Below are positions 1 through 7,543 of a stretch of 33,290 nt of DNA, in pieces. Positions within the stretch are counted from its first letter, which is position 1, and the number at the start of each line of letters is the position of its first letter. Source of the stretch: Candidatus Gastranaerophilales bacterium. GTDB taxonomy: Bacteria > Cyanobacteriota > Vampirovibrionia > Gastranaerophilales > Gastranaerophilaceae. Made by a program: the position numbers and the translations under genes. Under the pieces are notes generated by a model. It had not been told where the DNA came from and did no database searches. It saw only the letters and a list, made by a program, of their open reading frames with translations. The DNA lies in the NCBI GenBank assembly GCA_944325165.1, contig CALUZF010000006.1, positions 1 to 33,290 on the forward strand, read 5' to 3'.

Positions 1-419
1 CGAGCTACTTCTACTACATATTTTTCTGATAGCGCATTTACAACGGAAGCACCAACGCCGTGCAAACCGCCTGAAACCTTATAACCGCCATCGCCGAATT
101 TACCGCCGGCATGGAGAACTGTATGAACAATTTCAAGAGCTGATTTACCGCTATCCGGCTTTATATCACAAGGAATACCACGACCGTTATCTTGAACGGT
201 AACAGAATCATCCTTATGAACGGTAACATGAATAGTGTCGCAATATCCTGCTAAACTTTCGTCAATTGAATTATCTACAATTTCATATACGCAATGATGA
301 AGCCCGCGTTGAGATGTTGAGCCGATATACATACCGGGTCTAACTCTAACGGCTTCCAAACCTTCCAAGACTCTAATATTGCTGGCATCATAATGTTGAT
401 TAGTTGTTGTATCTGCCAT
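1..419 (-). CDS. gyrB: DNA gyrase subunit B, N-terminal part (runs off left edge)
   Basis: GyrB is the ATPase subunit of the type II topoisomerase that introduces negative supercoils. About 139 codons are in the window, reading leftward from ATG at 419, and the rest lies beyond the left edge. The visible part is the start of the GHKL ATPase domain. It shows EIVDNSIDE, which carries the ATP-binding Asn, then DNGRGIP, then LHAGGKFG followed by VSGGLHGVG. These are the standard order and wording for GyrB. ParE is the main alternative; a GyrB-like N-terminus with RPGMYIGST occurs in both, so the symbol is likely rather than proven. A GGGGAG ribosome-binding site sits just upstream of the ATG. Confidence 0.93.
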   Translation of the reverse strand, partial: MADTTTNQHYDASNIRVLEGLEAVRVRPGMYIGSTSQRGLHHCVYEIVDNSIDESLAGYCDTIHVTVHKDDSVTVQDNGRGIPCDIKPDSGKSALEIVHTVLHAGGKFGDGGYKVSGGLHGVGASVVNALSEKYVVEVA

Positions 420-449
420 ATACTCCCCTTTTAAAATGTGTATAGCAAT

Positions 450-478
450 ATTGTACTATAAAGGGAATTTTTTGTAAA
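450..478 (-). promoter_or_regulatory. Predicted sigma70-type promoter of gyrB
   Basis: On the minus strand, TTTACA (473-478) and TACAAT (450-455) are separated by 17 bases, close to the TTGACA/TATAAT consensus. The predicted transcript would start near 443 and have a leader of about 24 bases containing the Shine-Dalgarno. This is read by eye only. Confidence 0.55.
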
Positions 479-497
479 AGCGCTTAATTTTTTTAAA

Positions 498-821
498 TTA
501 TTTGCTTCTTCTTGTAAGGGGTGGATGATTTGTATATTTTTTAGGATTATCTTTTAATTTTGGTTTTTCTATTTCAAGATTTCTGTCCGTTTTTTGTATA
601 TCGGGCAGAATGTTTTGATTTGCGTTATTTGGGTCGTATAATTCTTTCAATGTATTTTTTGTTTGCTCGAAAATTTTTTGTTTTTCTTCTTGCGTGAAAT
701 CAAACTTTTCAATTGCTTGCATTATTTCTTCATCGCTTGGCATGTTTGTTTCAATCTCATTTGACAGAGCAATATTAGAAATAAGCAAAATTGAAAATAA
801 AAAATATATTATTTTCTTCAT
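498..821 (-). CDS. Small secreted protein of unknown function (107 aa)
   Basis: I do not recognise the family. Residues 1-20 form a typical Sec signal peptide: MKK, a hydrophobic stretch ending in NIALS, then a charged mature chain. The mature part has an acidic helix-prone region (residues 28-62), then an Asn/Pro/Lys-rich tail ending in Arg-Arg-Ser-Lys, so it is probably partly disordered. No cysteine follows the signal, so it is not an obvious lipoprotein. It lies 32 bases downstream of the RWYD-repeat gene on the same strand and is probably co-transcribed with it. The product is likely exported to the periplasm or cell surface. Confidence 0.6.
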   Translation of the reverse strand: MKKIIYFLFSILLISNIALSNEIETNMPSDEEIMQAIEKFDFTQEEKQKIFEQTKNTLKELYDPNNANQNILPDIQKTDRNLEIEKPKLKDNPKKYTNHPPLTRRSK

Positions 822-853
822 TAAAATCTTTCTATGAAATATTGATATATTGA

Positions 854-1183
854 TTATTCTATTGCAGAGCCTCTTTCAAGAGCTAATAATAATTTAAGAG
901 CTGCAATTCTTTGTGTTTTAGGATCAGCTTGTCTTAACATTTCAACTGCTTTAATCATTACAGGGTCATTATCATACCAGCGATTACCCTTGCCTTGATA
1001 TTGTGTAATTATTTCATAAATTCTTTCTATAACATCTTGAGCAACATCTTCTTGCAATTTAAGCATAAAGTCTTTTGCTTGCTCTTTTTGTTCATCAGTT
1101 GATAATCTCAATAAATCAAGCGCTTCTTTTAAGATTGGATCTCTATCATACCAACGTTTATTGTAATTTTTTTGTTCGCTCAT
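854..1183 (-). CDS. Small protein with a duplicated RWYD-D-P motif (109 aa)
   Basis: The family is not named here. The chain consists of two copies of one unit. Residues 10-26 begin RWYDRDP and residues 68-84 begin RWYDNDP; each is followed by an amphipathic helix ending in a Leu-Arg pair. A helical linker (about 30-62) separates them, and the second copy is followed by another Leu-rich helix. There is no signal peptide or membrane segment, so it should be cytosolic. The start is fixed by a strong AAGGCGGAG ribosome-binding site just upstream of ATG 1183. Similar single-unit RWYD-type small proteins exist in other bacteria as I recall, but their role is unknown to me. Confidence 0.75.
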   Translation of the reverse strand: MSEQKNYNKRWYDRDPILKEALDLLRLSTDEQKEQAKDFMLKLQEDVAQDVIERIYEIITQYQGKGNRWYDNDPVMIKAVEMLRQADPKTQRIAALKLLLALERGSAIE

Positions 1184-1207
1184 TAACTCCGCCTTTCTCT
1201 CGACATT

Positions 1208-1216
1208 AGTATAACA
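1208..1216 (-). promoter_or_regulatory. Extended -10 promoter for the RWYD-repeat gene
   Basis: The minus strand reads TGTTATACT, an extended -10 (TGnTATACT). A TTGACT lies further upstream but at 22 bases, too far for a normal -35. The transcript would start near 1201, leaving a leader of about 18 bases that holds the AAGGCGGAG site. Confidence 0.45.
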
Positions 1217-1346
1217 AATTTTATTAAAATTTTAAAGTCAAACAAACATGCTTATAATTCCACAAAAAAAATAAATATACCCAACCAGCTAATTTCTACA
1301 TTAATAAAATTAAAATAAAATAGAGCAAGCAATTAAGGAGAAAAGA

Positions 1347-2213
1347 ATGGAAAATCAGAAGTTAATTTTTAGAACACCCCCAAAAGTTGAATTAAAAAAA
1401 TTAGATAATTTATTTTTTCAATTATGCACAAAGGTATGTAATTTAAGATGTAAACATTGTTATATTGAGCGAAATCCTTATAAAACAGAAGAAGATTTTA
1501 TCGATATTGAGAAAGTAAAAAAGACTCTTTTAGCAGTTCGAGGACAGAATTTAAAATCTATTTATTTAACAGGAGGAGAGCCTTTAATGCACCCTGATTT
1601 CAATCAGATTTTAAGAATGTGTTTAAAAGTTTCAAACACTACTGTTATGTCAAACGGGGTTATGATAAATGATAAAAAAGCAAGATTTTTAAGAAAAATC
1701 GATGATGAAAGTCAATTTGAAACAATATTCAGAATTAGTTTAGATTCCACAAATGAATTGGAAAATGACGCTTTAAGAGGCAGAGGCAGCTTTAGAAAAG
1801 CACTTGTTGCAATTATGAGTTTGCTAAAGTATGAATTTAATCCCATTATAAGCGTTGTAAATTTTAAAGATAGAGACAGAAAAGAGATTTTTGACGAATT
1901 TCAAAATTATTTTTTCAAAAAAGGTTTTGCTCTTGATGATATTAATTTAAAAATTATTCCTTATTTTAGAAAATCTGATGAAATAAGACAAATTGAGATG
2001 ATTGATGATATTAATATTGAAAAATTAGATTGTTATAATTCAAGAATTGTCTCTCAAAATGGCGTTTATGCTTGTCCTATGCTGAGCGATGATTATAGAG
2101 CAAGATTAGGCTCAAATATTTGGGATTGCTCAAAAATTAATTATCTTGATTGTGAAAGATGTTCAATCTGTGTAAATTCAAGACAAAAAATTCAAGCTAA
2201 TGATTGGATGTAA
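1347..2213 (+). CDS. Radical SAM protein with Cys-rich C-terminus
   Basis: This is a radical S-adenosylmethionine enzyme, 288 aa, whose substrate is unknown. The cluster-binding motif is C31-x3-C35-x2-C38 (CNLRCKHC), with an extra Cys at 27. TGGEP at residues 75-79 is the SAM-contacting GGEP motif. The C-terminal 60 residues hold several cysteines (YACPML, WDC, DCERCSIC), arranged like a short SPASM or twitch-type auxiliary cluster domain. Enzymes of this build often modify peptides or act as maturases, but no peptide or maturase partner is adjacent, so I give no specific reaction. An AAGGAGA ribosome-binding site precedes the ATG. The end of the gene overlaps the predicted promoter region of the following amidase gene. 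Confidence 0.85.
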   Translation: MENQKLIFRTPPKVELKKLDNLFFQLCTKVCNLRCKHCYIERNPYKTEEDFIDIEKVKKTLLAVRGQNLKSIYLTGGEPLMHPDFNQILRMCLKVSNTTVMSNGVMINDKKARFLRKIDDESQFETIFRISLDSTNELENDALRGRGSFRKALVAIMSLLKYEFNPIISVVNFKDRDRKEIFDEFQNYFFKKGFALDDINLKIIPYFRKSDEIRQIEMIDDINIEKLDCYNSRIVSQNGVYACPMLSDDYRARLGSNIWDCSKINYLDCERCSICVNSRQKIQANDWM

Positions 2214-2217
2214 ATTG

Positions 2218-2226
2218 TGATATAAT
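2218..2226 (+). promoter_or_regulatory. Extended -10 promoter giving a probable leaderless amidase mRNA
   Basis: TGATATAAT (extended -10, TGnTATAAT) ends 7 bases before ATG 2234. No good -35 is visible, which is tolerated with an extended -10. No Shine-Dalgarno lies between it and the ATG, so transcription should begin at or next to the start codon. Confidence 0.5.
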
Positions 2227-2233
2227 TTTTATT

Positions 2234-3403
2234 ATGAAGAATTGGATTTTATTTTTATTATTGTTATTGACGCAAGGAGTTTTTGCAAGTGAATTGCAGG
2301 ATGTTGGAATTGCAAAATATGCAGTTTTAGAGGTTTTATCCGATAATGCACCCTTGCGTCAAAAAGACAATGAAAATGCGCAAAGATTAACTCATTTGTT
2401 TAAAAATGCTGTTTTATTTGCAGATAAGCAAAATGATAATTATTTTAGAGTTGAATTGGAAGAAAATAATTATGCTTGGATTAATAAGAAATTTGTTGAA
2501 GTTCAAGCAATAATTCCTGAAAAAAGATTTGATAATATAGACAAAATAATATTTAAAAATGATAAAAATAAATTTAGCGCATATATTCAAACTCCCTCTC
2601 AGAGCGCTTTTACCTTAAAAGAAGAAGGAAATAATTTAAATTTTACTCTTTTTGATAACAGATTTGACCCGATAGAAACAAAAATCTCAAATAAAAATAA
2701 AAGATTTGTTTTGGATGAAAAAATTAATAATGAATTGAAACTAAAGTATTTAAATGATAAGCCTTTATTTGGTTATGATGTTGAAAAATCGCCCGAAGGC
2801 TATATTTTATCAGTTAAAAAAGCGCCAGAGGTAAATAAATATAAACCTTTAAATAATATAAAAGTTGTACTAGATGCCGGTCATGGCGGGTGTGAAAAAG
2901 GAGCTTGCGCTTTTGGCTTAGAAGAAAAGAAAATCAATTTGCAAATTACAAAAGCATTAAAAAAAGAGCTTAAAAAAAGAGGTGCTAAGGTATATTTGAC
3001 AAGGAAAAAAGATAAACAAGTATCACTAAATGATAGAATTGCTTTTGCAAAAGAAAAAAATGGCGATATTTTGTTGAGTATTCATCAAAATTCTTTGGCA
3101 AATATAGCTGATGTTGATAAAAAACATGGTGTAGGAACATATTATTATCATCCTCAATCAAGACCTTTGGCTCAAAAAATCCAAGAAAATTTGATAAGTG
3201 CTACTAATTTTAGGGATGATAAAATTAATTTTGCTTCATTTGCGCTTACTCGTCCTACAAGCCAATTAAGCGTTCTGATTGAATGTGGATATATTATAAA
3301 AGAGGATGAAGCAAAAAAAATATCAGATAAAAAATTCCAAAAAATTATAGCAAAAGCTATAACTAAGGGTTGTGAAGATTATTTAAAAGAAAATTTTAAT
3401 TAA
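2234..3403 (+). CDS. N-acetylmuramoyl-L-alanine amidase (Amidase_3 family), secreted
   Basis: This zinc amidase cleaves the bond between MurNAc and the stem peptide of peptidoglycan outside the cytoplasm. With the ATG at 2234 the protein is 389 aa and starts with a signal peptide (MKNWILFLL... ending near FAS). An upstream ATG at 2204 is in frame but would bury this signal, so I reject it. An SH3b-like region follows at about residues 20-80, then a linker region. The C-terminal catalytic domain has DAGHGG (zinc His), GLEEKKINL (zinc Glu), SIHQN (second zinc His) and LIECGY (catalytic Glu). The gene is probably expressed from its own leaderless promoter and ends 2 bases before a convergent gene. 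Confidence 0.9.
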   Translation: MKNWILFLLLLLTQGVFASELQDVGIAKYAVLEVLSDNAPLRQKDNENAQRLTHLFKNAVLFADKQNDNYFRVELEENNYAWINKKFVEVQAIIPEKRFDNIDKIIFKNDKNKFSAYIQTPSQSAFTLKEEGNNLNFTLFDNRFDPIETKISNKNKRFVLDEKINNELKLKYLNDKPLFGYDVEKSPEGYILSVKKAPEVNKYKPLNNIKVVLDAGHGGCEKGACAFGLEEKKINLQITKALKKELKKRGAKVYLTRKKDKQVSLNDRIAFAKEKNGDILLSIHQNSLANIADVDKKHGVGTYYYHPQSRPLAQKIQENLISATNFRDDKINFASFALTRPTSQLSVLIECGYIIKEDEAKKISDKKFQKIIAKAITKGCEDYLKENFN

Positions 3404-3404
3404 A

Positions 3405-3704
3405 TTACTTTTTCTTTAGCAAACTTAATAAAGCCCCTATCGAACATCCGGCTATTGCTAAAGAAAAAACATTTTGTAATTTAAAACCTTTAAAAGCGTT
3501 AGAGGTTAGTTTGTAAATCATTCTCGGATTTTCTTGTTTTTTGATTGTTAAAGTGTCCGCCATAGGCGTTTTTGAGATTACGGGAGGATTTACAACTCCA
3601 ACTTTAGGCAGGTTATAGATGCGCTCAGTTTGCGTATTTTCGTTATTTTGAGTGCTTGGTGCCGGTTGTCGAATAGAATTAATATTCAATGGAGTATTAT
3701 TCAT
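3405..3704 (-). CDS. Small membrane-anchored protein of unknown function (about 99 aa)
   Basis: I do not recognise it. The reading frame extends upstream to a TTG at 3743 and has another ATG at 3725. I prefer the ATG at 3704, which gives MNNTPLNINS, because the upstream extension is a short hydrophobic stretch without a convincing ribosome-binding site. None of the candidate starts has a clear Shine-Dalgarno. The chain is a Pro/Asn-rich, probably disordered first part, then one predicted transmembrane helix (VFSLAIAGCSIGALLSLL) near the C-terminus, ending in Lys-Lys-Lys. This resembles a tail-anchored protein with its N-terminal part in the cytoplasm. If the 3725 start is used, the N-terminus would also be hydrophobic. 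Confidence 0.5.
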   Translation of the reverse strand: MNNTPLNINSIRQPAPSTQNNENTQTERIYNLPKVGVVNPPVISKTPMADTLTIKKQENPRMIYKLTSNAFKGFKLQNVFSLAIAGCSIGALLSLLKKK

Positions 3705-3775
3705 AGCTAAATAAAACCAAAACATAAAAAAAATTGCCCGCAAGAGAGATTTATTGTTTAAGATTTTTTAAATTT

Positions 3776-3805
3776 TTGCCTTGGAAAAAAATAAAATTAT
3801 ATAAT
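3776..3805 (+). promoter_or_regulatory. Predicted promoter of the flagellar block
   Basis: TTGCCT (3776-3781) and TATAAT (3800-3805) are separated by 18 bases. The predicted transcript starts near 3812, about 30 bases before the GTG of the FliM/FliN-like gene. It would drive the fliN-like/fliO/P/Q/R run. This looks like a sigma70-type promoter, not a sigma28 flagellar one. Confidence 0.5.
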
Positions 3806-3841
3806 ACACGTGGGGTTTTGTAGCAAAAAATCGGATATCAA

Positions 3842-5080
3842 GTGCACAATAAAGTACAAAATATATTTCAAGATAAAAATTTAAATATCTTTTCATCACA
3901 ATTTTGTGATGTTATAAAGTCTGCGCTTGAATTATTTTGGGAACAGGACGCAAAAGTTATTCTTCAAGGCGTGAATGATTATCGTGAAATAAGGGATGAA
4001 AAGCTTGTTTCCAATATTGATTTTTTCTCAAGTCAAATTAAAGTTGAAAGCCATAAACCTGTTATAATAAGACTAAGCAAGGAATTTATTGAAAATATAT
4101 TAAAAAATACACTTGGTTTAAATTCGCAAGTATTTAGATTAAGCGCTGTAACTCCTCTTGAAATCAATATTTTAAACGGTTTTTGCGAATTTTTATATAA
4201 AAGATTAAAAGATATATTAATTTCTCCTTCTGATGCTAAATTGAGCGAAAAAAGCGAGAAAAATATCAATATGGTGTTTGTTGTTGCTCAAAAAGACGAT
4301 ATAATTTCAAAGATAATGATATCCGTACCCCAAGATAGAGTTAAATTTGCGCCATTAGCGAAAAAGCAGAATTTTAAAGAGGACGATTTTATAACCTCAA
4401 ATGCTTCTATAAGATTAAAAGCAGGAAGTACTAGAATCACGCTTGATGAACTTCAAAATTTAAGCGAAGATGATATTGTTGTTCTTGATAATAGCGAATT
4501 AGATAAAATGATTTTGCTTTCAGGCGACGTTCAAAAGAAATTTAATATAAAAATTAATCCATCTTTGATTGTTGATATTAATAATGATGATGAGGATGAA
4601 GAAGATTTCAATCAAACTTATGAAGAGGTAAAAATGGAAAAAAACGTTTGGGATGATATTCAAATTGAACTAAATGCCGAATTTGAAAAGGTTAAAATGA
4701 CTATTGGAGAATTGAAGCAGATTTCTCAAGGTCAAATTATTGATTTAGGTTCAATTTTTGATAATGAAATTTCACTTTTTGTTGAAGATAGAAAAGTTGC
4801 AAAAGGTGAGCTTATAATTATTAATGATAGATATGCGGTGAGATTAAATGAGGTATTGAGCACTAATACAAATAAAGTTGCGGCAGAACCTAAAATACAA
4901 GTGCAAGCGAAACCTCAAGCGCAAGTGAATTCTCAAGCGCAGGCACAAAAGCCTCAAGCTCAAGCACCAAAGCCTCAAGCACAAGCAAAACCGCAACCGC
5001 AGCAACAAAAACCACAACCAAGACCAAAAGTCCAAGTTGGGGATGATGAAGAATTTGACTACTCTGATTTTGAAAAATAA
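3842..5080 (+). CDS. fliN: FliM/FliN-like flagellar switch protein with two SpoA domains
   Basis: This is a C-ring (motor switch) component, 412 aa, much longer than an ordinary FliN (about 100-140 aa). Residues 1-165 form a FliM- or SctQ-like N-terminal region. SpoA domain 1 spans about residues 188-246 and SpoA domain 2 about 272-339; the second (IELNAEFEKVKMTIGEL ... QGQIIDLG) reads most like canonical FliN. An acidic linker (248-262) joins them. Residues 345-412 are a Pro/Gln/Ala/Lys low-complexity tail ending in an acidic patch. The start is GTG at 3842, with a weak GGAT site upstream. The gene leads straight into fliO, fliP, fliQ and fliR, which supports a flagellar role. The two-SpoA layout also resembles SctQ of injectisomes, so the symbol is approximate. 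Confidence 0.75.
   Translation: MHNKVQNIFQDKNLNIFSSQFCDVIKSALELFWEQDAKVILQGVNDYREIRDEKLVSNIDFFSSQIKVESHKPVIIRLSKEFIENILKNTLGLNSQVFRLSAVTPLEINILNGFCEFLYKRLKDILISPSDAKLSEKSEKNINMVFVVAQKDDIISKIMISVPQDRVKFAPLAKKQNFKEDDFITSNASIRLKAGSTRITLDELQNLSEDDIVVLDNSELDKMILLSGDVQKKFNIKINPSLIVDINNDDEDEEDFNQTYEEVKMEKNVWDDIQIELNAEFEKVKMTIGELKQISQGQIIDLGSIFDNEISLFVEDRKVAKGELIIINDRYAVRLNEVLSTNTNKVAAEPKIQVQAKPQAQVNSQAQAQKPQAQAPKPQAQAKPQPQQQKPQPRPKVQVGDDEEFDYSDFEK
4889..5035 (+). repeat. Low-complexity Gln-Ala-Lys-Pro coding repeat
   Basis: These codons, residues about 350-398 of the FliM/FliN-like protein, repeat units such as QAKPQ, QAQAQ and KPQAQ. The DNA is an imperfect caag/gcaa/cctcaa repeat prone to slippage. 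The opposite strand is open for 63 codons only because of this composition. Confidence 0.75.
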
Positions 5081-5095
5081 GGATATTTAGATATT

Positions 5096-5596
5096 ATGAT
5101 GACCTATGTTACAGCTTTTATATTTTATACACTTGCAATGATTGGCATATTGCTTATAGGTTTTGTAGTCTATAAAAAGACTTTTATGACCGAAAAAGGT
5201 GAAAATAAAGGCTATATAAAAGTTATAGATAGTTTGCCAATAGGTAATAAAAAATTGCTTTTAGTTGTAAAAATCAAAAATGAAAAGTTTTTAATTGCTT
5301 CAGGGCTTGAACATACGACATTTTTATCAAAATTAGAGGATGACAATGTTCAAAAGGAAGAGGTAAAAACTCCTGTTTTAAATAATTTTGTTGATGAAAA
5401 TTTGGTAGATAAAATTTATGATGAAACTTTTTCACAAAGAAACCAGCAAAAGCTCTACGATGAAAATAAAAAAGCGAGATTAGACGAGCTTCAAAGACAA
5501 TTTAAGGAATTGTATGAAAAAGAAGAAACAAAACCAAAAATCACAGATTCTATGATGAGCAAAAAAGAAATGCTCAAAAGGCTTTTAAAAGATTAA
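5096..5596 (+). CDS. fliO: Flagellar biosynthesis protein FliO-like
   Basis: FliO assists assembly of the FliP ring of the flagellar export gate. The 166-aa chain has one N-terminal transmembrane helix (about residues 5-26). A FliO-type beta region follows, in which IKVIDSLPIGNKKLLLVVKI matches the usual SLPLGpkr...lvkv pattern, then a hydrophilic coiled-coil-prone tail (100-166) longer than most. Two ATGs stand in tandem at 5096 and 5099. A GGA lies about 12 bases upstream, so the exact start is uncertain by one codon. Position between the switch protein and fliP supports the call, since FliO sequences are poorly conserved. Confidence 0.75.
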   Translation: MMTYVTAFIFYTLAMIGILLIGFVVYKKTFMTEKGENKGYIKVIDSLPIGNKKLLLVVKIKNEKFLIASGLEHTTFLSKLEDDNVQKEEVKTPVLNNFVDENLVDKIYDETFSQRNQQKLYDENKKARLDELQRQFKELYEKEETKPKITDSMMSKKEMLKRLLKD

Positions 5597-5613
5597 ATTA
5601 GGAGTAAATTTTA

Positions 5614-6255
5614 ATGGATAATTTACTGAAAGATATAAATCCTGTAATACAGCTATTGATTACAATGGCGGCGTTTTCTCTTTTGCCGTTTATATTTGTA
5701 TCTATGACTCCTTTTTTAAGGTTTACTGTTGTATTTTCAATGCTTAAAACTGCAATGGGTACAAATTCTGTTCCTCCTGCAATTACTTTAATCGGTTTAT
5801 CTTTAATTTTAACTATTTATACGATGTCGCCTGTTTTTGATAATATGTATCAAGCTTATCAAGTTCCATATCAAAAAAATAAAAATGTAATTGAAGCGCT
5901 AAATGCTAGCTCTAAACCTTTAAAAGAATATATGTTAAAACAAACTCGTCAGTCTGATTTAGCATTTTTCGTTGAAAAAACAAGGCGTCAAGCACCGCAA
6001 ACTCCTGATGAATTGACATTATGGGAGGTTGCTCCTGCATATATAATTTCAGAATTAAAAACAGCATTTGAAATAGGTTTTATTATCTATGTGCCTTTCA
6101 TCGTTTTGGATTTGGTTGTAGCAAATATTTTGCTTGCTTTGGGGATGTTTATGTTATCTCCTCAAATTGTATCAACGCCTTTTAAATTGCTTATTTTCAT
6201 TGCAGTTGATGGCTGGAGTTTAATTGTAAAAGGACTTGTGGAGAGCTTTAACTAA
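5614..6255 (+). CDS. fliP: Flagellar export gate protein FliP
   Basis: FliP forms, with FliQ and FliR, the export gate in the inner membrane through which flagellar proteins pass. The 213-aa chain has four predicted membrane segments. Family landmarks are SMTPFLRFTVVFSMLKTAMGT in the first half, MLKQTRQSDL before the central soluble loop, ELKTAFEIGFIIYVPF, and the C-terminal FKLLIFIAVDGW. It lacks the cleavable signal peptide seen in many FliP proteins and begins about 20 residues before the first conserved helix. AGGAGTAAATTTT places a good ribosome-binding site at the ATG. The stop codon overlaps the fliQ start (TAATG), so the two are translationally coupled. Confidence 0.95.
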   Translation: MDNLLKDINPVIQLLITMAAFSLLPFIFVSMTPFLRFTVVFSMLKTAMGTNSVPPAITLIGLSLILTIYTMSPVFDNMYQAYQVPYQKNKNVIEALNASSKPLKEYMLKQTRQSDLAFFVEKTRRQAPQTPDELTLWEVAPAYIISELKTAFEIGFIIYVPFIVLDLVVANILLALGMFMLSPQIVSTPFKLLIFIAVDGWSLIVKGLVESFN

Positions 6256-6752
6256 TGGAAGTTTTAGTAGAATATTTAGGAAAAGGTTTTATGGTTATGC
6301 TAATGATTAGCATGCCTTGTGTTTTAATGGCTGCTTTGGTGGGTCTTGTTGTCGGTATTTTACAAGCTGTTACACAAGTTCAAGAACAAACCATCGCTGC
6401 TGCTCCTAAAATTGTATTGGTATTTTTAACCATTGTGGTTTTGGGCGGATACTTTATAAAAGTTTTAACAAATTATTTCTTTGAAGGAACGCATGTGGCA
6501 TTTCAAATTGTTCCAAAATCCGAAACTTACGTTTTGCCTGATAATTATTTTAAATATACACGCCCTTTTAGCGCCGAAATGCAGGATAAAATCAATTCAA
6601 ATTCTTCATTTAATAAGGCATATATTAATAATGGCGCTATTCCTTGGGATAAAAAAGCTACAAAGCAAAAAGTGTATATAAATGCAAAGCAAACAGGTAG
6701 TGTCGAGCCTAATTTTATTGAAAGAGCGAAAATTCAGCAGAATTCCAGATAA
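6255..6752 (+). CDS. fliQ: Flagellar export gate protein FliQ with an extra 80-residue tail
   Basis: FliQ is a two-helix export gate subunit, usually close to 89 residues. Here residues 1-85 are a normal FliQ: two transmembrane helices with VGILQAVTQVQEQTIAAAPK between them. They are followed by an unusual tail to residue 165, rich in Asn, Lys and Tyr (for example PDNYFKYTRPFSAEM, then NAKQTGSVEPNF). The tail has no membrane segment and matches nothing I recognise. It is not a frameshifted neighbour, since the frame is continuous and fliR begins 11 bases later. It overlaps the fliP stop by one base. Confidence 0.9.
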   Translation: MEVLVEYLGKGFMVMLMISMPCVLMAALVGLVVGILQAVTQVQEQTIAAAPKIVLVFLTIVVLGGYFIKVLTNYFFEGTHVAFQIVPKSETYVLPDNYFKYTRPFSAEMQDKINSNSSFNKAYINNGAIPWDKKATKQKVYINAKQTGSVEPNFIERAKIQQNSR

Positions 6753-6763
6753 AGGATAGTTAA

Positions 6764-7543
6764 TTGGATGAAATTTTAAAACAATTTGCATATATGTTTC
6801 CTGAAATAAATAATGCTCTTGGTGCAGGCATTATGATATTTCTTAGGCTTGTTGGCATGATGAGATTGGCTCCTGTTTTATCAAAGAGCGAAATTCCTTC
6901 AATGGTGAGATTGTCTTTTGCAATTATTTCAACAATTATTTTAGTTGGAGTTATAAAGCCTGCTGCGCCAAGTCCTGATTGTCCTATATATCTTTGTATG
7001 TTTTTAAATTTTATTTTTGGGGCTTTGATTGGCTTTGTTGCAAATTGTATTTTAGCGGCAGTTTTAACAGGCGGAGATATGATAAACACTCAAATGGGCT
7101 TATCTTCAGCTATGATTATGGATCCGAGTACAAAATCTCAAGTTAGTATTATGGCTAATTTTTTCTCTGTTTTAGCTATGTTGATTTTTATATATTCGGG
7201 TGGAATTTATTGGCTTTTTAATGCGCTGATTCGTAGTTTTGATTTATTTCCTATGTATAGTGTCAATTTTCATTTTGAAAATTTTGTTAATATTGGCTAT
7301 TTAAGCCAAGTTACGGGAAATATTTTATTTATGGGATTGCATATAGCAGGGCCTATTTTGCTTGCTACTATGGCACAAGACATTATTTTGGGTATCATAT
7401 CTAAAACAGCTCCTCAAGTTAACGTTTTTTCATTGAGCTTCTTATTTAAACCGGTTATGGGTGCTTTTATTTTAATAGTGATATTACCTATGTTAATCAA
7501 TGTAATTACTGATTATTTAGTTTCTTATGCTAATATTTTTTAA
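6764..7543 (+). CDS. fliR: Flagellar export gate protein FliR
   Basis: FliR is the large gate subunit that seals the FliPQR complex. The 259-aa membrane protein has about six helices. FliR landmarks are RLVGMMRLAPVLSKSEIPSMVR near the start, GGDMINTQMGLSSAMIMDP in the middle and FLFKPVMGAF near the end. The only reasonable start is TTG 6764: the nearby ATG at 6768 is out of frame and stops at once, and AAAGGA lies 7 bases upstream of the TTG. The flagellar run ends here without flhB or flhA, which often follow in other genomes. The 3' end overlaps the convergent bioY-like gene by 4 bases. Confidence 0.92.
   Translation: MDEILKQFAYMFPEINNALGAGIMIFLRLVGMMRLAPVLSKSEIPSMVRLSFAIISTIILVGVIKPAAPSPDCPIYLCMFLNFIFGALIGFVANCILAAVLTGGDMINTQMGLSSAMIMDPSTKSQVSIMANFFSVLAMLIFIYSGGIYWLFNALIRSFDLFPMYSVNFHFENFVNIGYLSQVTGNILFMGLHIAGPILLATMAQDIILGIISKTAPQVNVFSLSFLFKPVMGAFILIVILPMLINVITDYLVSYANIF

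Noticed and set aside
478-485. Palindrome AAGCGCTT followed by a T-run as a terminator
   Set aside because: It has 4-base arms and no loop, so it cannot form a stable hairpin, and it faces no plus-strand gene.
2204-2233. In-frame ATG at 2204 as start of the amidase
   Set aside because: It would add ten residues before a clear signal peptide and lies inside the radical SAM gene; ATG 2234 fits the promoter and signal better.
4844-5035. Minus-strand open frame rich in Leu and Arg
   Set aside because: It is the reverse complement of the Gln/Ala/Pro repeat of the switch protein; its composition is an artefact of the repeat.
3842-7543. Non-flagellar type III secretion (injectisome) locus
   Set aside because: Gene order Q-R-S-T is similar, but FliO is flagellum-specific and no secretin, needle or sct ATPase gene is visible.
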